A stretch of 64,000 nucleotides of DNA, taken from Platynereis dumerilii. Its lineage: Eukaryota; Annelida; Polychaeta; Phyllodocida; Nereididae. The position numbers and the translations under genes were made by a program. The notes below the pieces were generated by a model, which had not been told where the DNA came from, searched no databases, and saw only the letters and a program-made list of their open reading frames with translations. Numbering within the stretch: the first letter of the stretch is position 1; every line of letters begins with the position of its first letter. The stretch lies in NCBI GenBank assembly GCA_026936325.1, contig JAPTHN010000001.1, positions 3,250,370 to 3,314,369 of the forward strand, given 5' to 3'. Shown piece after piece: positions 12,073 to 24,052 of the stretch.

Positions 12073-13224
12073 CAAATCTCAATTTACAAGCTTTCCTCAA
12101 TTCCTCAACATCAGCTATATGTACAAACATGCACACATCACATAAAAATATAATTTACTAAACACCTGCATGAAAAATTATAATCATATGCCACCAAGTG
12201 GGATAAAAAGTACAATATAATCTTATCGCTAACACCAAGAACAAGTTTATGGGTTAGAACTAGGGGTGAAAAATACTGAAAATGTATAAGGCACCTTCAA
12301 TTGATTGAATCAGATTCACATTTTCACACTTATTTTCTCACCAATATCAATGTGTGTGTAAATCAGCTTAGTGAGTGATTAAGTTGGATGCATCAGCAGT
12401 GCTATAAGTATACTCAGCATCAGTACCAGCCCCAACTGCAGCAGTACACATTCACAGCAGCAGCAGCAGTACCCAGACATCTCAACAGCCTGTGTCCTAA
12501 ATCTGCTTACACGACTGCAGGCGCCTATCCACTTAAAGGTGGCACTTTTTTCATCTTTTTCTCTGGTTTTTCATCTAGTTTTTCATCTAGTTTTTCACCT
12601 AGTATCACTGCATTAGCCGAGCACCGCAAACAGCCTGAACCAGGCTGAATAAAACTCATAATACATCACCAATTGGACACATAGAAACCTACACACAGTA
12701 TGCTGCCAATGTAACAGGCACTAAGCACCCAGATATATAGGAGCAGTGCAAATAATTCAGACATGTGGCACTTCAGGATTTCTTTTGAAATAGGCCACGA
12801 CCCAGCCTTAATCAGAAAACACTCTTTAATCCGTCCAAGAAGTGCTATAAATAAGATACAGGCTCAACACATAAATCTTGCAAAAACAAGGTAAGTGTTG
12901 GGAAAGCAAGGATCTTTTAAAAGTTCTTAACAATGTTGAAGGTCATTTAGAAGAAGAGGTGTATAAATACAACTCCAATAGAAAGTTGAGTAGTAGGGAA
13001 TCATATATATATATATATAGTCATAAGACTCATAAAGAGTTTCTAATTCTTCAAGCGAAATATTTATTGTCAGTACTAGATACATCAAACAATCAATCGA
13101 CCAGTCTATCAATCTGTCACTTTAAAATTCTATCTAAATCAATCTACAATGTACCTATCTTTCTGTTTATCAATCTATCTCCAGATATGATACATCACAA
13201 TCATCTCAAATCGCACTGAAATGC
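12073..13224. other. Noncoding, intron-like
   Basis: A short CAG cluster lies near 12430-12475 and a triplicated TTTTTCATCTAG-type unit near 12560-12600. No coding exon is recognised. Confidence 0.5.
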
Positions 13225-13560
13225 AATACACATTGAGATCCGAGTTCGCACATTATATTGCATTCGGTGCGGCTGAAAAAATCAGCTATTTTTGGGCAGC
13301 TGTCAGAGATGGGGGAGGAGGGGGCACACTGGCCCAGTGTGCAAGAGGGGCACGCGATCTGGTCATTAGAGAGGAGGCATTAATGAGCAGCTCATTGGAG
13401 GCGTGCAAGGAGAAAACAGACCTTCTTGTGACTGGTTATTACAGGCCTGACAGCCAAATGAGATTTCCATAGACTGTCATCAGCGATCAGAGATTGAGTG
13501 AATGGGTGAGAGGGGGAGTATAATTGTTTCATCATGCAGCCTAAAAACATTTCAGTAGCC
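13225..13560. promoter_or_regulatory. Candidate intronic enhancer (motif-dense unique block)
   Basis: The block is complex, unique-looking sequence with perfect or near-perfect palindromes: AATGAGC-A-GCTCATT at about 13382-13396, CACACTGGCCCAGTGTG at about 13325-13341, and a GCTGA/TCAGC hairpin near 13271. It also carries a homeodomain-like CATTAATGAG. It lies just left of a MITE. The call rests on composition and motif density only; conservation was not tested. Confidence 0.25.
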
Positions 13561-13576
13561 CAGTTGAAGCTCTGCT

Positions 13577-13708
13577 CAGGAGCGTATATGGAATCTAAGA
13601 AATGGACCGAGGGGGGGGGGGCATAACATGGGGTGAATACGGGGCGATTTGTGGCTTTCCCTGTCTTTCCCATGCTCATTTTGGCTCCCCCCCCCCAATA
13701 CGCCACTG
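13577..13708. mobile_element. hAT-type MITE, 132 bp, with G/C homopolymer arms
   Basis: The ends are CAGGAGCGTAT on the left and, inverted, CAGTGGCGTAT on the right, fitting the hAT terminal pattern C/TAGNG. The flanking 8 bp are GCTCTGCT (13569-13576) and GCTCTGTT (13709-13716), a 7 of 8 match consistent with the 8-bp hAT target duplication. Internally each end leads to a run of more than nine G (left) or C (right). CAGTGGCGTA followed by a poly-G run is a motif I recall as a common dispersed repeat in marine invertebrates. There is no coding capacity. Confidence 0.72.
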
Positions 13709-13716
13709 GCTCTGTT

Positions 13717-15924
13717 TCAGCCTTCAGCACTAAATTGAGGTGTCTACGAGAAAGAGGGGAACCCACTGCCACCCAGGGGTGTATTACAGTCAGACCGCTC
13801 CCAAGGTTAGATTACAGCAGCACGTGAGCTCCCCACAGCCAATTCCTGGCCGACAGCCCTTCCTCACCTCCCCGGAATCATAATTACCACAATCACCACA
13901 AATTTGGCACAATATGGGTGAAAATGGGTCTCCCTGAAGTGCCAGAAATGAGTCGAAATCACTCCTCGAGTGCTCACAGGGCCGGGTCAACGAGACATCC
14001 ATCACTAAAGACTGAGAACACTACATGGCTATCATGTCCAATTCACTGCATTGCATTTGTCATCAGTAACAGTGACTGCTGCAGCAGTGCTGTGAGAATC
14101 ATAGCAATCACATAGACAATGTGACCGAATCACCATAAGGCTAAAAAGCTTTAAAAAGATATTCATAATTCTGAGGTATAAATGAAGGATAACGACTGTA
14201 AATTATCATTTATGTGTTAAGGACTGATTACAATATTTTGCTATTTATTTTGGGCATCAGATAGTCACATATTTCAACAGACCAACAACTGCAGCACTAT
14301 ATGCACTGAAAATACACTAATAAGCTTCCTTGAAAGATTTGATTACTTATGAATGAGTGTGAATTCACCAGGTTGACTTTTACAGGACACCAAAAACCCA
14401 AAACTGCCTTTGTTAGAGCCACTAGAAAAAAGTCACAACTCGCCCCTGGGCAGGTAAAGGATACATGGAATAAAGGCATTATAATGGCAAAGTCAGTTCT
14501 AACAATTTCTGTGAAACAAGTTGAAAACACCAATCAATGCATGTTCAACAGACATGTGCAGAACAATAGGAAAATGAAAATAAAAAAAGAAATGTAGAAT
14601 TTGCCTTTAGAGCTGCTGCTAGATAATGGAATAAATCTGAAGGTCATAAAATGTCAACAATAAATCAAGCACAAAATAACAAATGGACAAAAACACAATG
14701 GAACTGATTGAGTATAAAAGTTAAATCTGTTCCAAACTCAAATTTCACTTTATTATAATATCCACTATAACAGCATTTCATCTATTCAATCATGTGTTGT
14801 ATAGCAGTGTATGTGGTACATTCATACACTTGCATAGCATTGGAAAAAGAGCATAAAAATCCATTTGATTACCAGGTTGATTTAACAATATCTTACAGGC
14901 AATATAATTTTATGGAGGTTATATAAAAGACATAAACATGGATCAGCTGAGATTCCCAATTCTCAGCACAAGTGCTAATAACAATGGCCAGTGTGAAAAT
15001 TGATCATTGCAATACAATAGATGCATATAATGCCTCATAAAATGTACAATGCTTCATTTAAGTCAAATTATAGGAAGCTGCAATGCAAATACAAAGCTTC
15101 AAAACACACAATATTGACAGAATCACGAGTATAAAGTACACACATAGTGTACACTGTATTTACATACATTAAAGTTAAAATATCCACCATTAAAAGCGAC
15201 CAAAACCATCAGATTGTGATCATAACTCATCTGAGTCTAGCCGCAGCAATTTAAGTCTGGAGAGGCCTATAAATACCCACAACAGTTCTATTTTTAGACC
15301 ATTTCATAGAGCTAATAATTAATTCATAAGCTTAGATCCACACACTATTTATTTTCTCGACTGCACCCAGGTCAATACATTATTTTATCCAGGCTGGTCA
15401 ATATGTTGGTCATTTATCTTTTTCCAAAAAGATTGTCCCCTAACCTTTACACTAATCGTTATTTGCATTCACTATAATGCAATTGAATTGGCATTGCATT
15501 GTTATGACTATACATCTTAATTAAACACTTCTGAGAATACAATCTTCAAAAAGTGGAAAGGATGTTACACTTTACAGAACCTATTTTTTCAGTGACATAA
15601 ACTATTCTCTAAAATTTTAATTTCATGACTCCGCATCACCATCTAATTGGGTCCAGTGTTTACACGAGACAGATAATTCACCACCACAGGTCTATCATAT
15701 GCATCTGATAGCCATCTATATAGATGTGGATCATGTATAAACTACACCAATATCTGGGGGGCAGTTTGTGATCAACACCCTTTCTCTGTAATAAAGAAGT
15801 GAGGTGGCTGTGACAATGTTGTTTTCACTATGCAGTGAGATTGTGGTGCAGTTCTGTGATCATGCAATGAAGAAGTGACAGTCTCATGCGAAGTTGTGGC
15901 TGCACAAAAGATTCATCATGATCG
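13717..15924. other. Noncoding, intron-like
   Basis: 13800-14110 is moderately GC-richer and unique, with a CTGCTGCAGCAG-type palindrome; the rest is AT-rich. No exon or mobile element recognised. Confidence 0.5.
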
Positions 15925-16555
15925 CATTGAGGGAAAGAACTGGGGAAGGGAAGCAAGGATGGAGAGGAAGAAAGGATGGAGAGAAAGAAGGGATGGAGAG
16001 AAAGAAGGGATGGAGAGAAAGAAGGGATGGAGAGAAAGAATGAAGAAGAAAGAAGAAGCAAGAAGAAGCAAGAAGCAAGAAGAAAGAAGAAGAAAGAAGA
16101 AGAAGAAAGAAGAAGAAAGAAGAAGAAGAAAGAAGAAGAAGAAAGAAGAAGAAGAAAGAAGAAGAAGAGAAAAAGAAGAAGAAGAAGAAAAGAAGAAGAA
16201 GAAAAGAAGAGGAAGAAAAGAAGAAGAAGAAAAGAAGAGAAAGAAGAAGAAGAAGAAGAAAGAAGAAGAAGAGAAGAAGAAGAAGAAGAAGAAGAGAAGA
16301 AGAAGAAGAAAGGAGAAGAAGAAGAATAAGAAAAAAATGAAGAAGAAAGAAGACGAAGGAAAGAAGAAGAAAGAAAGAAGAAGAAAGAAGAAGAAGGAAG
16401 AAGAAGAAAGAAGAAGAAAAAAGAAGAAAAAAGAAGAAGAAGAAAGAAGAAAGAAGAAGAAAGAAGAAGAAAGAAGAAGAAAGAAGAAGAAGAAGAAGAA
16501 GAAGAAGAAAGAAGAAGAAAGAAGAAGAAGAAAGGAGGAAGAAGACTGAAGGAGC
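15925..16555 (+). repeat. 600-bp polypurine (GAA/GAAA)n tract
   Basis: The plus strand is almost purely A and G for about 600 bp: GGA-rich at first with a diverged GGATGGAGAGAAAGAAGG unit (15955-16040), then AAG-type to 16540. Such homopurine-homopyrimidine mirror tracts can form intramolecular triplex (H-DNA). Long frames of Lys/Glu/Arg on one strand and Ser/Phe/Leu on the other are by-products of composition, not genes. Confidence 0.95.
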
Positions 16556-16924
16556 GGAGAAGATGGAAGGAGCGAGGAAGAACGAGGAAATGAAACATAG
16601 CTTTGCTTGGATCAGCAGACCAAAGCTTTGCAGGTCAGTAAAAATAAATCTTTTTGTTTTCGACCCCTTACTACAGGGCCATGTAGCCTATACCTTTGTT
16701 GATAAAGGCACATATAAGAAGCCTACCATGGCTATATCTAATGACCATCATTACAATCATTAATGAGCATGAGGCACATCTAACTTACCAAATCATCAAA
16801 AAGAAAACACAGCTAAACCACCACATTGCCCCCCCCCCCCCAAACCCAAACAGACATCCGAACAGAGTCAATGACAATATCTGACCAGTGTCCATGGATA
16901 ACCATATTGCATGGTGTTCTGGTC
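16556..16924. other. Noncoding
   Basis: Nothing recognised apart from a C-run near 16830. Confidence 0.5.
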
Positions 16925-17060
16925 AGAGAATCAAAGATAAGTCAGACAGCACTCCTATTAGGCAGTGCCTGATATCAACAGCCAAAGATCAAAGCCATTC
17001 ATCAGCACATCCCTGCAGCTGCCGTTCCCCTAATGTCTCTCTGTTGTGGGGCCTAATGAC
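16925..17060. promoter_or_regulatory. Candidate intronic enhancer with TCF/LEF-like sites
   Basis: Two ATCAAAG cores (near 16930 and 16988) match the TCF/LEF consensus. A homeodomain-like CCTAATGAC lies near 17050. The sequence is unique-looking. Low confidence without conservation data. Confidence 0.22.
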
Positions 17061-17084
17061 AACACAATCAAGTTATAGAGCGGT

Positions 17085-17140
17085 AAGCGAGAGCAATTAG
17101 CCGCCGAAGGCGGCAAATTGCGATCGCTTAGCGATCCTTC
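17085..17140. repeat. GC-rich hairpin cluster
   Basis: Three inverted motifs sit in succession: GCCGCC-GAA-GGCGGC (13 to 15 bp), the palindrome GCGATCGC, and GCGATCGC-TTA-GCGATC. The block is CpG-rich in an AT-rich setting. It resembles the terminus of a palindromic transposon; a distant inverted AGAGCGGTAA near 17970 is too short to prove a pair. Confidence 0.5.
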
Positions 17141-17460
17141 CCACACTAGTCATGTACGTACTGAAAAATCATGGTTATTTGTCCTTCTCATAAAAACATG
17201 TCATTGATTGTAGTAAATGTGGAGCTGCTGTATTTTTCTGAAAAATATTTTTGTAAATAAATAACAACCACTCAGGTTTCTTTCTTATAAGCCCCTTATT
17301 CTATACAGAAAATTACAAATTTTAAAAACTGTAATTAACGAAAATAACCCTATTTTACTGATTTTACTACATCCTGTTTATGGCAGTTGAAGTGGAAATT
17401 TAGTTCTTCTTTTCACTCACAGAGGGAGACAACATGTTTAGGCGATTGAAGCGCCACCAC

Positions 17461-17710
17461 CCAAAAAAAAAATTTTCCGAAAAAAAAAATTTTCCGAAAA
17501 AAAAAAATTTTTTCGAAAAAAAAAAATTTTTCCGAAAAAAAAAAATTTTTCCGAAAAAAAAAAAAATTTCCGAAAAAAAAAAAATTTTTCGAATAAAAAA
17601 TTTTTCCGAAACAAAAAAAAAAATTCCGAAAAAAAAAAACTCAAAAAAAAATTTCTTCCCCAAAACAATTTTTTTTCATATATATATATATATAAAAATT
17701 CAAGAAAAAA
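17461..17710. repeat. A-tract/T-tract satellite, unit near CCGAAAAAAAAAATTTTT
   Basis: About twelve units of 15-19 bp repeat CCGAAAA...ATTTTT with varying A-run length, ending in a (TA)n stretch and a further A-run. In-phase A-tracts joined to T-tracts are expected to bend and rigidify DNA. Open frames across it encode only K/F-rich low complexity. Confidence 0.93.
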
Positions 17711-17770
17711 AAAATTGGGTCTAGGGCAGTTTTTAATCTGAAAATCGGGGTGAAGAATATAACAAGATGA

Positions 17771-17853
17771 GTCGACCGATATTGAGTTTATTGGCCTCAG
17801 CAGTATATTGGCCTCGGCCTACAGCCTCGACAATATTACTGCTTCGGCCAACT
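17771..17853. repeat. Foldback with GGCCTC/GGCCGA motifs
   Basis: TTGGCCTCAGCAGTATATTG (from about 17789) is matched inverted by the segment ending GCTTCGGCCAA (to about 17851), roughly a 20-bp stem with a few mismatches. Further GGCCTCGGCCTACAGCC repeats lie in the loop. It may be a MITE remnant. Confidence 0.45.
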
Positions 17854-18459
17854 GCCAAATTAACTAAATATTGTATGAACATGATAAAGTAGGCATTACA
17901 ATAGATCAGCAGAGAGCAAACTTATAGCAATACAACAGTGTTGTACTACTAACTTGTAGGCCATCCAGACCTATTTACCGCTCTCTCCTGCTTTGGCAGA
18001 TTACATATTAGCAACATCCATCAGTACTCTGTCCAAATTGCTATTTGTTAATCAAATTTCAAGGAAATGGCAAAAGACAGTACTCAGTGCACAGGGTAGG
18101 GGGCTATGCTCGCCTCATGCTTGAAACTAGAAGCAGCAAGTTGTGTCTACTGAATGGCAGGTTCTAGTCTAGCCATTTTGGACAGAAGACGATTTGGTTG
18201 CATTCCCTGATAATGTCAATTAAATTCAATCACAGAATAATTTCATAAAAATTTAAAAATATCCAAAACTAATTAAATCAGAGTGCACAGGCCTAAACAG
18301 ATGACTTCATTTGCAAAATAAATTTGTTCAAATCTCTCAAGTCAAGATAGGTTATCTATTGACCTCTTTTTATCCAAAGTTATACTGACTGTCTTGACTG
18401 TATGATGGTCTCATTGGTCTGTCTTTCAATGAACAAACGTCTGCTAAACTTCCATCTGC
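17854..18459. other. Noncoding, intron-like
   Basis: Nothing recognised. Confidence 0.5.
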
Positions 18460-18660
18460 CCATTTACTTTCGTCTGCTCTTCAGCTCTTAATGAGTCGGT
18501 GAAGATAAGTAGAAGACAGCAGCGCCCCTTGCGTAAGGCGACATAACTAGGCACATAATGACTCCCTGCGGATGACAGCCATTGACAGCCACTGACCAGC
18601 TTGTAATTAGACACGTAATACACACTCACTCTCCAGGTGCCCTGTCATTAAGGATTTGTA
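18460..18660. promoter_or_regulatory. Candidate intronic enhancer with TALE/homeodomain-like sites
   Basis: Unique sequence with two TGACAGCCA repeats (GATGACAGCCATTGACAGCC, about 18574-18593), which resemble MEIS/TALE sites. A TTGTAATTAGAC homeodomain core (about 18601) and a CAGGTG E-box (about 18635) follow. Dense, non-repetitive motif content is typical of conserved developmental enhancers. This is inference from motifs alone. Confidence 0.28.
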
Positions 18661-21600
18661 TGTCCATTGGAAAGTTACCATTCAATAGCAAAAGAAAACA
18701 TCTATTTTACCACCTAATCATAAGCTAATGATGTCTTTTTCCAACAAAAACTAGAAAGTAAAGTATTCCATACAGACTTACTGTCAATGGTTTAAGACAC
18801 AATCGAATGTAACATCATCTCAGCAAACCAAAATTCTCCAAAAATTATCTCAGCACAATTTTTTTGCAGAGTATGAATAAAATATCTGGATGAGTAATTG
18901 AATATGGTATAAAATATTGCTAAATTTCGAATACAGAAACATGAGGGTTCCATTTCATATAGACCAATTTACAATATCAACTTTAAAAGAGATCTAATAT
19001 TTATAATAGTCATTACTCATCCTAACCTTCACTAAAATCCATAATATTATGGATGAGCTAGTGTCAAAGGCTTTGAAAGAGATAATCTCAACACACGATT
19101 AACAACAGCGCCACACAGACTTCTTTGAAGAGTAGCCTGATTGATCTTCATACTAATTCTTTTTCTACATTTCTTTTTAAATGGCCCTGAACTTTTCTGA
19201 TATCAAGCTACATCAAAAACTGTGCACCTACAAAATAATCAGGGGTAGTCGATTTCAGAAGATGCAAGTTTCAATCAAAAAGAAGATCCCACCTCAATTT
19301 TCTATGCTTTATTGATTCTGATATGCCAATATCAAAACCATACTTTCAGGTAGATTTCATTTCTTCAAAGGAACCTTTATCTTGATTTTTCTGGCTAAAT
19401 TTTCTGCCCCATAAAAATCCCTTTCATCCTAAACACAAAGAATTTTGATTGAGCCACAACTGTGCAAGAAACAGGCAAAGATCGATTTCAAGATGACTTT
19501 AATGATTGGTAGTTTCTGGTAATCATTTCAACACCTGCCTCAATTCGATATAAACACCTTAATTAAGATAACCTGGAGGCTAAATGAAGAGCCTTGGGGG
19601 CACCAATTCAAAGCCCAGGCACTGACCAGCAGCTGAGAAAGGCATGTGTATAATGATGCATTACATAGAAAGGTGACCACAAATAAGGCAAATAAAACAC
19701 CCCTTAAGTTCATTAGTATTGTAGGTGGCAACAAGGCCAATGAAGTTCACCACAGGTAGCAAGGTTGAGCTTTTGACTTGCCCCATGCAAGGTACAAGAG
19801 CAAGGGACAAGCCCTGTTTAGCAAGCAGCTGGTGGCACCAACGGTACTGAAGCAGCAAGGCCATAGAGCCAGGAGAGCCACAAGGCTTAACTTGACTTCT
19901 GGCTAGGGGCAAAAACATTGACTGATTACAACCCCCTTCAATATAACCCCCCCCCCTCGAATTCCATGATTCTACCCCCCTTCTACCAAAGCCCCCCCGG
20001 GGCTATACTCTGCTGCCGCCAAATGGCTTGCACACAGCAACACTGTCACGGTGCCTCCACAGGACAAAACGGCCAAAAAAGAAAGGACACGGTCAATTCG
20101 CCCCCAGGCCAAAAAGCATTAGCTAACTTGTTTTTGTCTGTCTTTACAGTCTGTCTGTGTTGCTGTTTTCATGCTGTCTAGGTGCCTGTCTCCAAGAAAA
20201 CACGAGACAGATTATAAAGTAAAAATACATATACTTTTCATTACTTTATGTACACTGACATATTCACAGAAATATAATTTTATCATTTATAAATACATTC
20301 AGCTATTTTACTTCTGATTGAAAATGTATCTGAATTATACAGACAGACTTATATGTTGCCTATGCTGGTATTCTTAACTTATAATTTAAGAGATTGTACT
20401 AACAGAAACAGACAACATTTTATACAAGACACAGGACTGTATCAGTTTCTAAATAATTTCCTAACCAATAACGATTCCAAATAAACTCCATCCAGTAATT
20501 TAGGTATCAGCCTCTCAGACATAATGAGGCACCAGCCTGACACAATTATGGGTACATTTCGTGCCTTGAAAATATATATTCACTTGTTGACTTGATAAAT
20601 GGTACTGTGGAGCAATTTTTGCAATTTTGTTCTGAGTTTGAACACACAAAATTTAATTCCCATTACATCACAATTTCCCTGTCATCTCTAAGTCAAACAA
20701 AGTGGAATCATAGAAATAAACACAGAGACAGCTGTCACCAGTGGGCAACCCATGATTTAATGCTCCTATAGTTTAGTATATTGGAAAAAAAAACAGGTAA
20801 GAACATTTACTTGAGGTATATCTGACTGAAAAGCAGTCTATTATAGCCTGGTGATACACATCTTTCTAAATTTCCAGTATTCCTATTGAAGTGGTATACC
20901 TCATATCAACTTATAATGCTTTTTTTTTTAACCTTTCATCAAGTTATGTACTTCTGGATAGCTATAATTTTTTTCTCCTTAATATCCTATATTTCACTGC
21001 TTTTTTTTGTTTAGAAAATGATAATTATCAATTTAGCCCCTAAAATTTAAATATTTCAATTTGTACCAAGATGAAATTTCAATTTTTTTCAATTTGCAGT
21101 ACAGGCTTAGCAGCTTTTTTTCAATTTTAGTTTCAGTACCCCAGCCTACCTGCCAATTAACCACAGGTAAGTTGTCAACCCACAGGTACTGCCAGCACAG
21201 GTCCAGCTTCCCCACATCTTAATTAGGGGGTAGTGAGCCAATGAGTATCAACACCTGCTAGGTACAAACAGTATACAGAAAAGCCATGGCTCAAAGTGTA
21301 AGGTGTGTCCATTGTGCCCTCTGTCCCCTACCAAAAAGTTGTTGATTTTCTTTAATTATAATTATACACAGACAGTTGGAGAAGGTGGGATTGGTGGGTA
21401 ATTAAGAACTAGTAGCACCTGCCCAAATGAATGTAGTAAATAATTATTCAAAAGGTAACTGGATATATTTCTAACATTTAGGAACTAAAATACCGCTAAT
21501 AGTAAACATAATTTAAGCTTGAAAGCATTTTCCTTAAAAAATATAAACAAACCAAAAGGATATACAATTTCTGTTAAGGTATCATATTTACGATGCCACA

Positions 21601-22224
21601 TTTAAATTGCCAAATTTAAAATTAAGTCAAAACTGTCCATATTGCCCCAGAGGCCCCGGTTCAGATAATTTAATTCTCAGTTTAGTTTTTACAAAGTGCT
21701 GGCATTTTTTTGGACACACACACACCGTCAGACAAAATAACTGGCATAACACTAGAAATTGCCTTATATTATACCTTTGAAAACCAGTTGAGCATAAACA
21801 TCAACAGATGTTGGCTGGGCTAATTACTCAAGTTCCCCTATCACATAATCAGAATAACAGTTTCCATTTCCCATAAATAAACAGCCTTTGTCAAGTAACT
21901 GCTTCATGATAAGTTGATGGTGGCTCCAATAATTTCCCATTTTTTTAACTTAATTTTTTATTTTTCTATTTTTAACTCTACAAATGGAGATAAATTCGTC
22001 TGCACATACAAAGCAGATATTTGAGGTTTTCTATAAGTTACCTGCGGACTGCAGCAATAGACTAAGTTTCATGACAGCCAATATGAAGTGAGCATTTGAT
22101 GAATTTAATTTTCCCCATTAAAAACATACACTAAGATGTTCTAGAAAGCATAATTTACTTGTCATACGACTTCTTTGTTGTTGTCCTTTTCACATTCTCT
22201 TTCAAACTGTTCATATTTATCACA
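18661..22224. other. Noncoding, intron-like
   Basis: AT-rich unique DNA with C-runs near 19948 and 19990 and scattered A/T runs. No exon, RNA gene or element recognised. Confidence 0.5.
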
Positions 22225-22345
22225 ATTTGAGGTTTTCCTGAAGTCGCCGCAGTGATGCAGCACAGCATGTCACAAGGACAGCGGCAACTTTGAAAGTTTA
22301 TTAAAAGCTTTCTTCATTCTAGGCTTATTATCTGGCTATTACCTG
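22225..22345. promoter_or_regulatory. Candidate intronic enhancer
   Basis: A unique block with GCCGCAGTGATGCAGCACAGC, CTTTGAAAG (TCF-like) and TTTATTAAAAGC. Composition and complexity differ from the surroundings. Weak, motif-based call. Confidence 0.2.
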
Positions 22346-23748
22346 CTTGCCTTTTTGGGCTATTTGAAGACAAAAAGAAAAAATTAATAAACAAAGCAAA
22401 AAGATAAATCATATACGTTCTTCAATAATCAAGGGAGTTTTAGACAAATCAAAGATACTCTTTACGAGACTTATTGTTACATGAAGGCTTCTTGTTTTGT
22501 CCAGGCACTAGGTAAGATTGGGAAAAAAAAAAGAGCGAACAAAAAAAAAACAGAAGCAAAAGAGTTAAGGATAAATGAAACAGGGGAAAAAGACATGGTT
22601 AGTGGAGGCTATTGTATCACATAACATAATTGCATATGGAGAATTTGTAGGTATGACAGGCTGTGGGGTAGTAATGGCTTGATTGAAAGGCTGGAGGGTA
22701 AAAAGAGCAGTGATTACATCAGACTGAGGCTTTACTAGGGCTTTACTGGGCTTTACTATTGCTTGATGAGTGAGCCATAGGCTAGGTGTATGGCGGTGAC
22801 AGCCCCTGAAACGTACTATGGACATGGCTGAACATGTTAATAGCCATAATGATATCACTTATGCAGCTCCCTTTAGCCCTTTGCTATACCCTACACCACC
22901 ACTGTAACAACACCCCCTCCCCCTTACACCCTTAATCTTGCTGTATTATTTTTTCATGTTACTTGTGAAATTTTGCTGTAATTCTGTGCCAATTGGCAAT
23001 TCCTTTCTTAAAGTAACTAATACCAAAGTTCTACAACCGCGTAAGAGATGTCATTATGCATCTTTAGCCATTGAGGTATCTGCATACCATGGGTGTTCTT
23101 CAAAATTGTTGTACGTATTCCAAAACATTGGAAAATTTAGAGAGCACCAAAAAATCAAATTCAACACAATTCTACACAATTTTCTTGAACCATCTCAAAA
23201 GTCAAAAGAACAATTTACTATAACTTTACAGTAGCACATTTTATAGTGAACTTTCCTATGAATTATTTTCACCTTGCTGTACCAACACAACACTTCTTCA
23301 TATATCTTCAAAGGAGGACTCCCAACTGCTCACTAAGCTGAAGCCAGTCATCAGCCAGCAGTACCACTCACCACACTCAACTTCTGAGGCACTTCTTAGC
23401 CTCATCTGAGGCAATTATCTCAACATTATATACACATTATAGGGAGCATTTTACGCAAAAATACAGCCATAATAACCCATAGCTTATGGCTGAGCAAGTC
23501 TCCAGCCAAACAGCAAAAGAAGTCAGTCTCATTGACCTCACCAGGGCATTTTAAAACCATCACAGACACCATTTGCTTAAATGCAGCAGTCACGAATGCC
23601 CACCCAATTAAAGCCAGAAAGCAAATAAGTCATTATTCACATCCAAGTGAAGGACATAAAGACATGCTGCTAGGGTTGGACTGTTGGAAAAATTGAAGAA
23701 AAAGAAATACTATATGATGTTGAAATATTGTAAGGAACGTTGACGTTG
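22346..23748. other. Noncoding, intron-like
   Basis: A 13-bp motif (GGCTTTACT with spacer) is repeated three times at about 22728-22757. Otherwise nothing is recognised. Confidence 0.5.
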
Positions 23749-23791
23749 CAATCAATCAATCTTGCAATCAATCAGTCAATCAGTCAATCAG

Positions 23792-23865
<74 letters not shown>

Positions 23866-24052
23866 AATCTATCTATCTATCTATCTATCTATCTTATCTA
23901 TCTATCTATCTGTCTGTCTGTCTGTCTAGCTGTCTATCTATCTATCTGCCTATCTATCCATCCGTCTATCCATCTGTCTGTCTATCTATCCGTCTATCCG
24001 TCTATCTATCTATCTATCTATCTATCTACCTATCTATCTAGCTATCTATCTA
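23749..24052. repeat. Compound (AATC)n-(ATCT)n microsatellite
   Basis: (AATC)n runs to about 23835, then (ATCT)n mixed with CTGT, CCGT and CCAT variants to 24052. At 300 bp it is the longest tetranucleotide array of the window. Confidence 0.97.

Noticed and set aside
15828-16598. Long Ser/Phe/Leu and Lys/Glu/Arg open frames of 220-256 codons
   Set aside because: They arise from the polypurine tract; neither has a domain, and both strands are open simultaneously.
17434-17724. Lys/Phe-rich frames
   Set aside because: By-product of the A-tract/T-tract satellite.
17077-17979. AGAGCGGTAA inverted pair as transposon ends
   Set aside because: Only about 10 bp shared, no target duplication; kept as a hint in one finding only.
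22565-22858. 97-codon minus-strand frame beginning with a hydrophobic stretch
   Set aside because: Contains repeated GGCTTTACT units and no domain; signal-like start is not enough.
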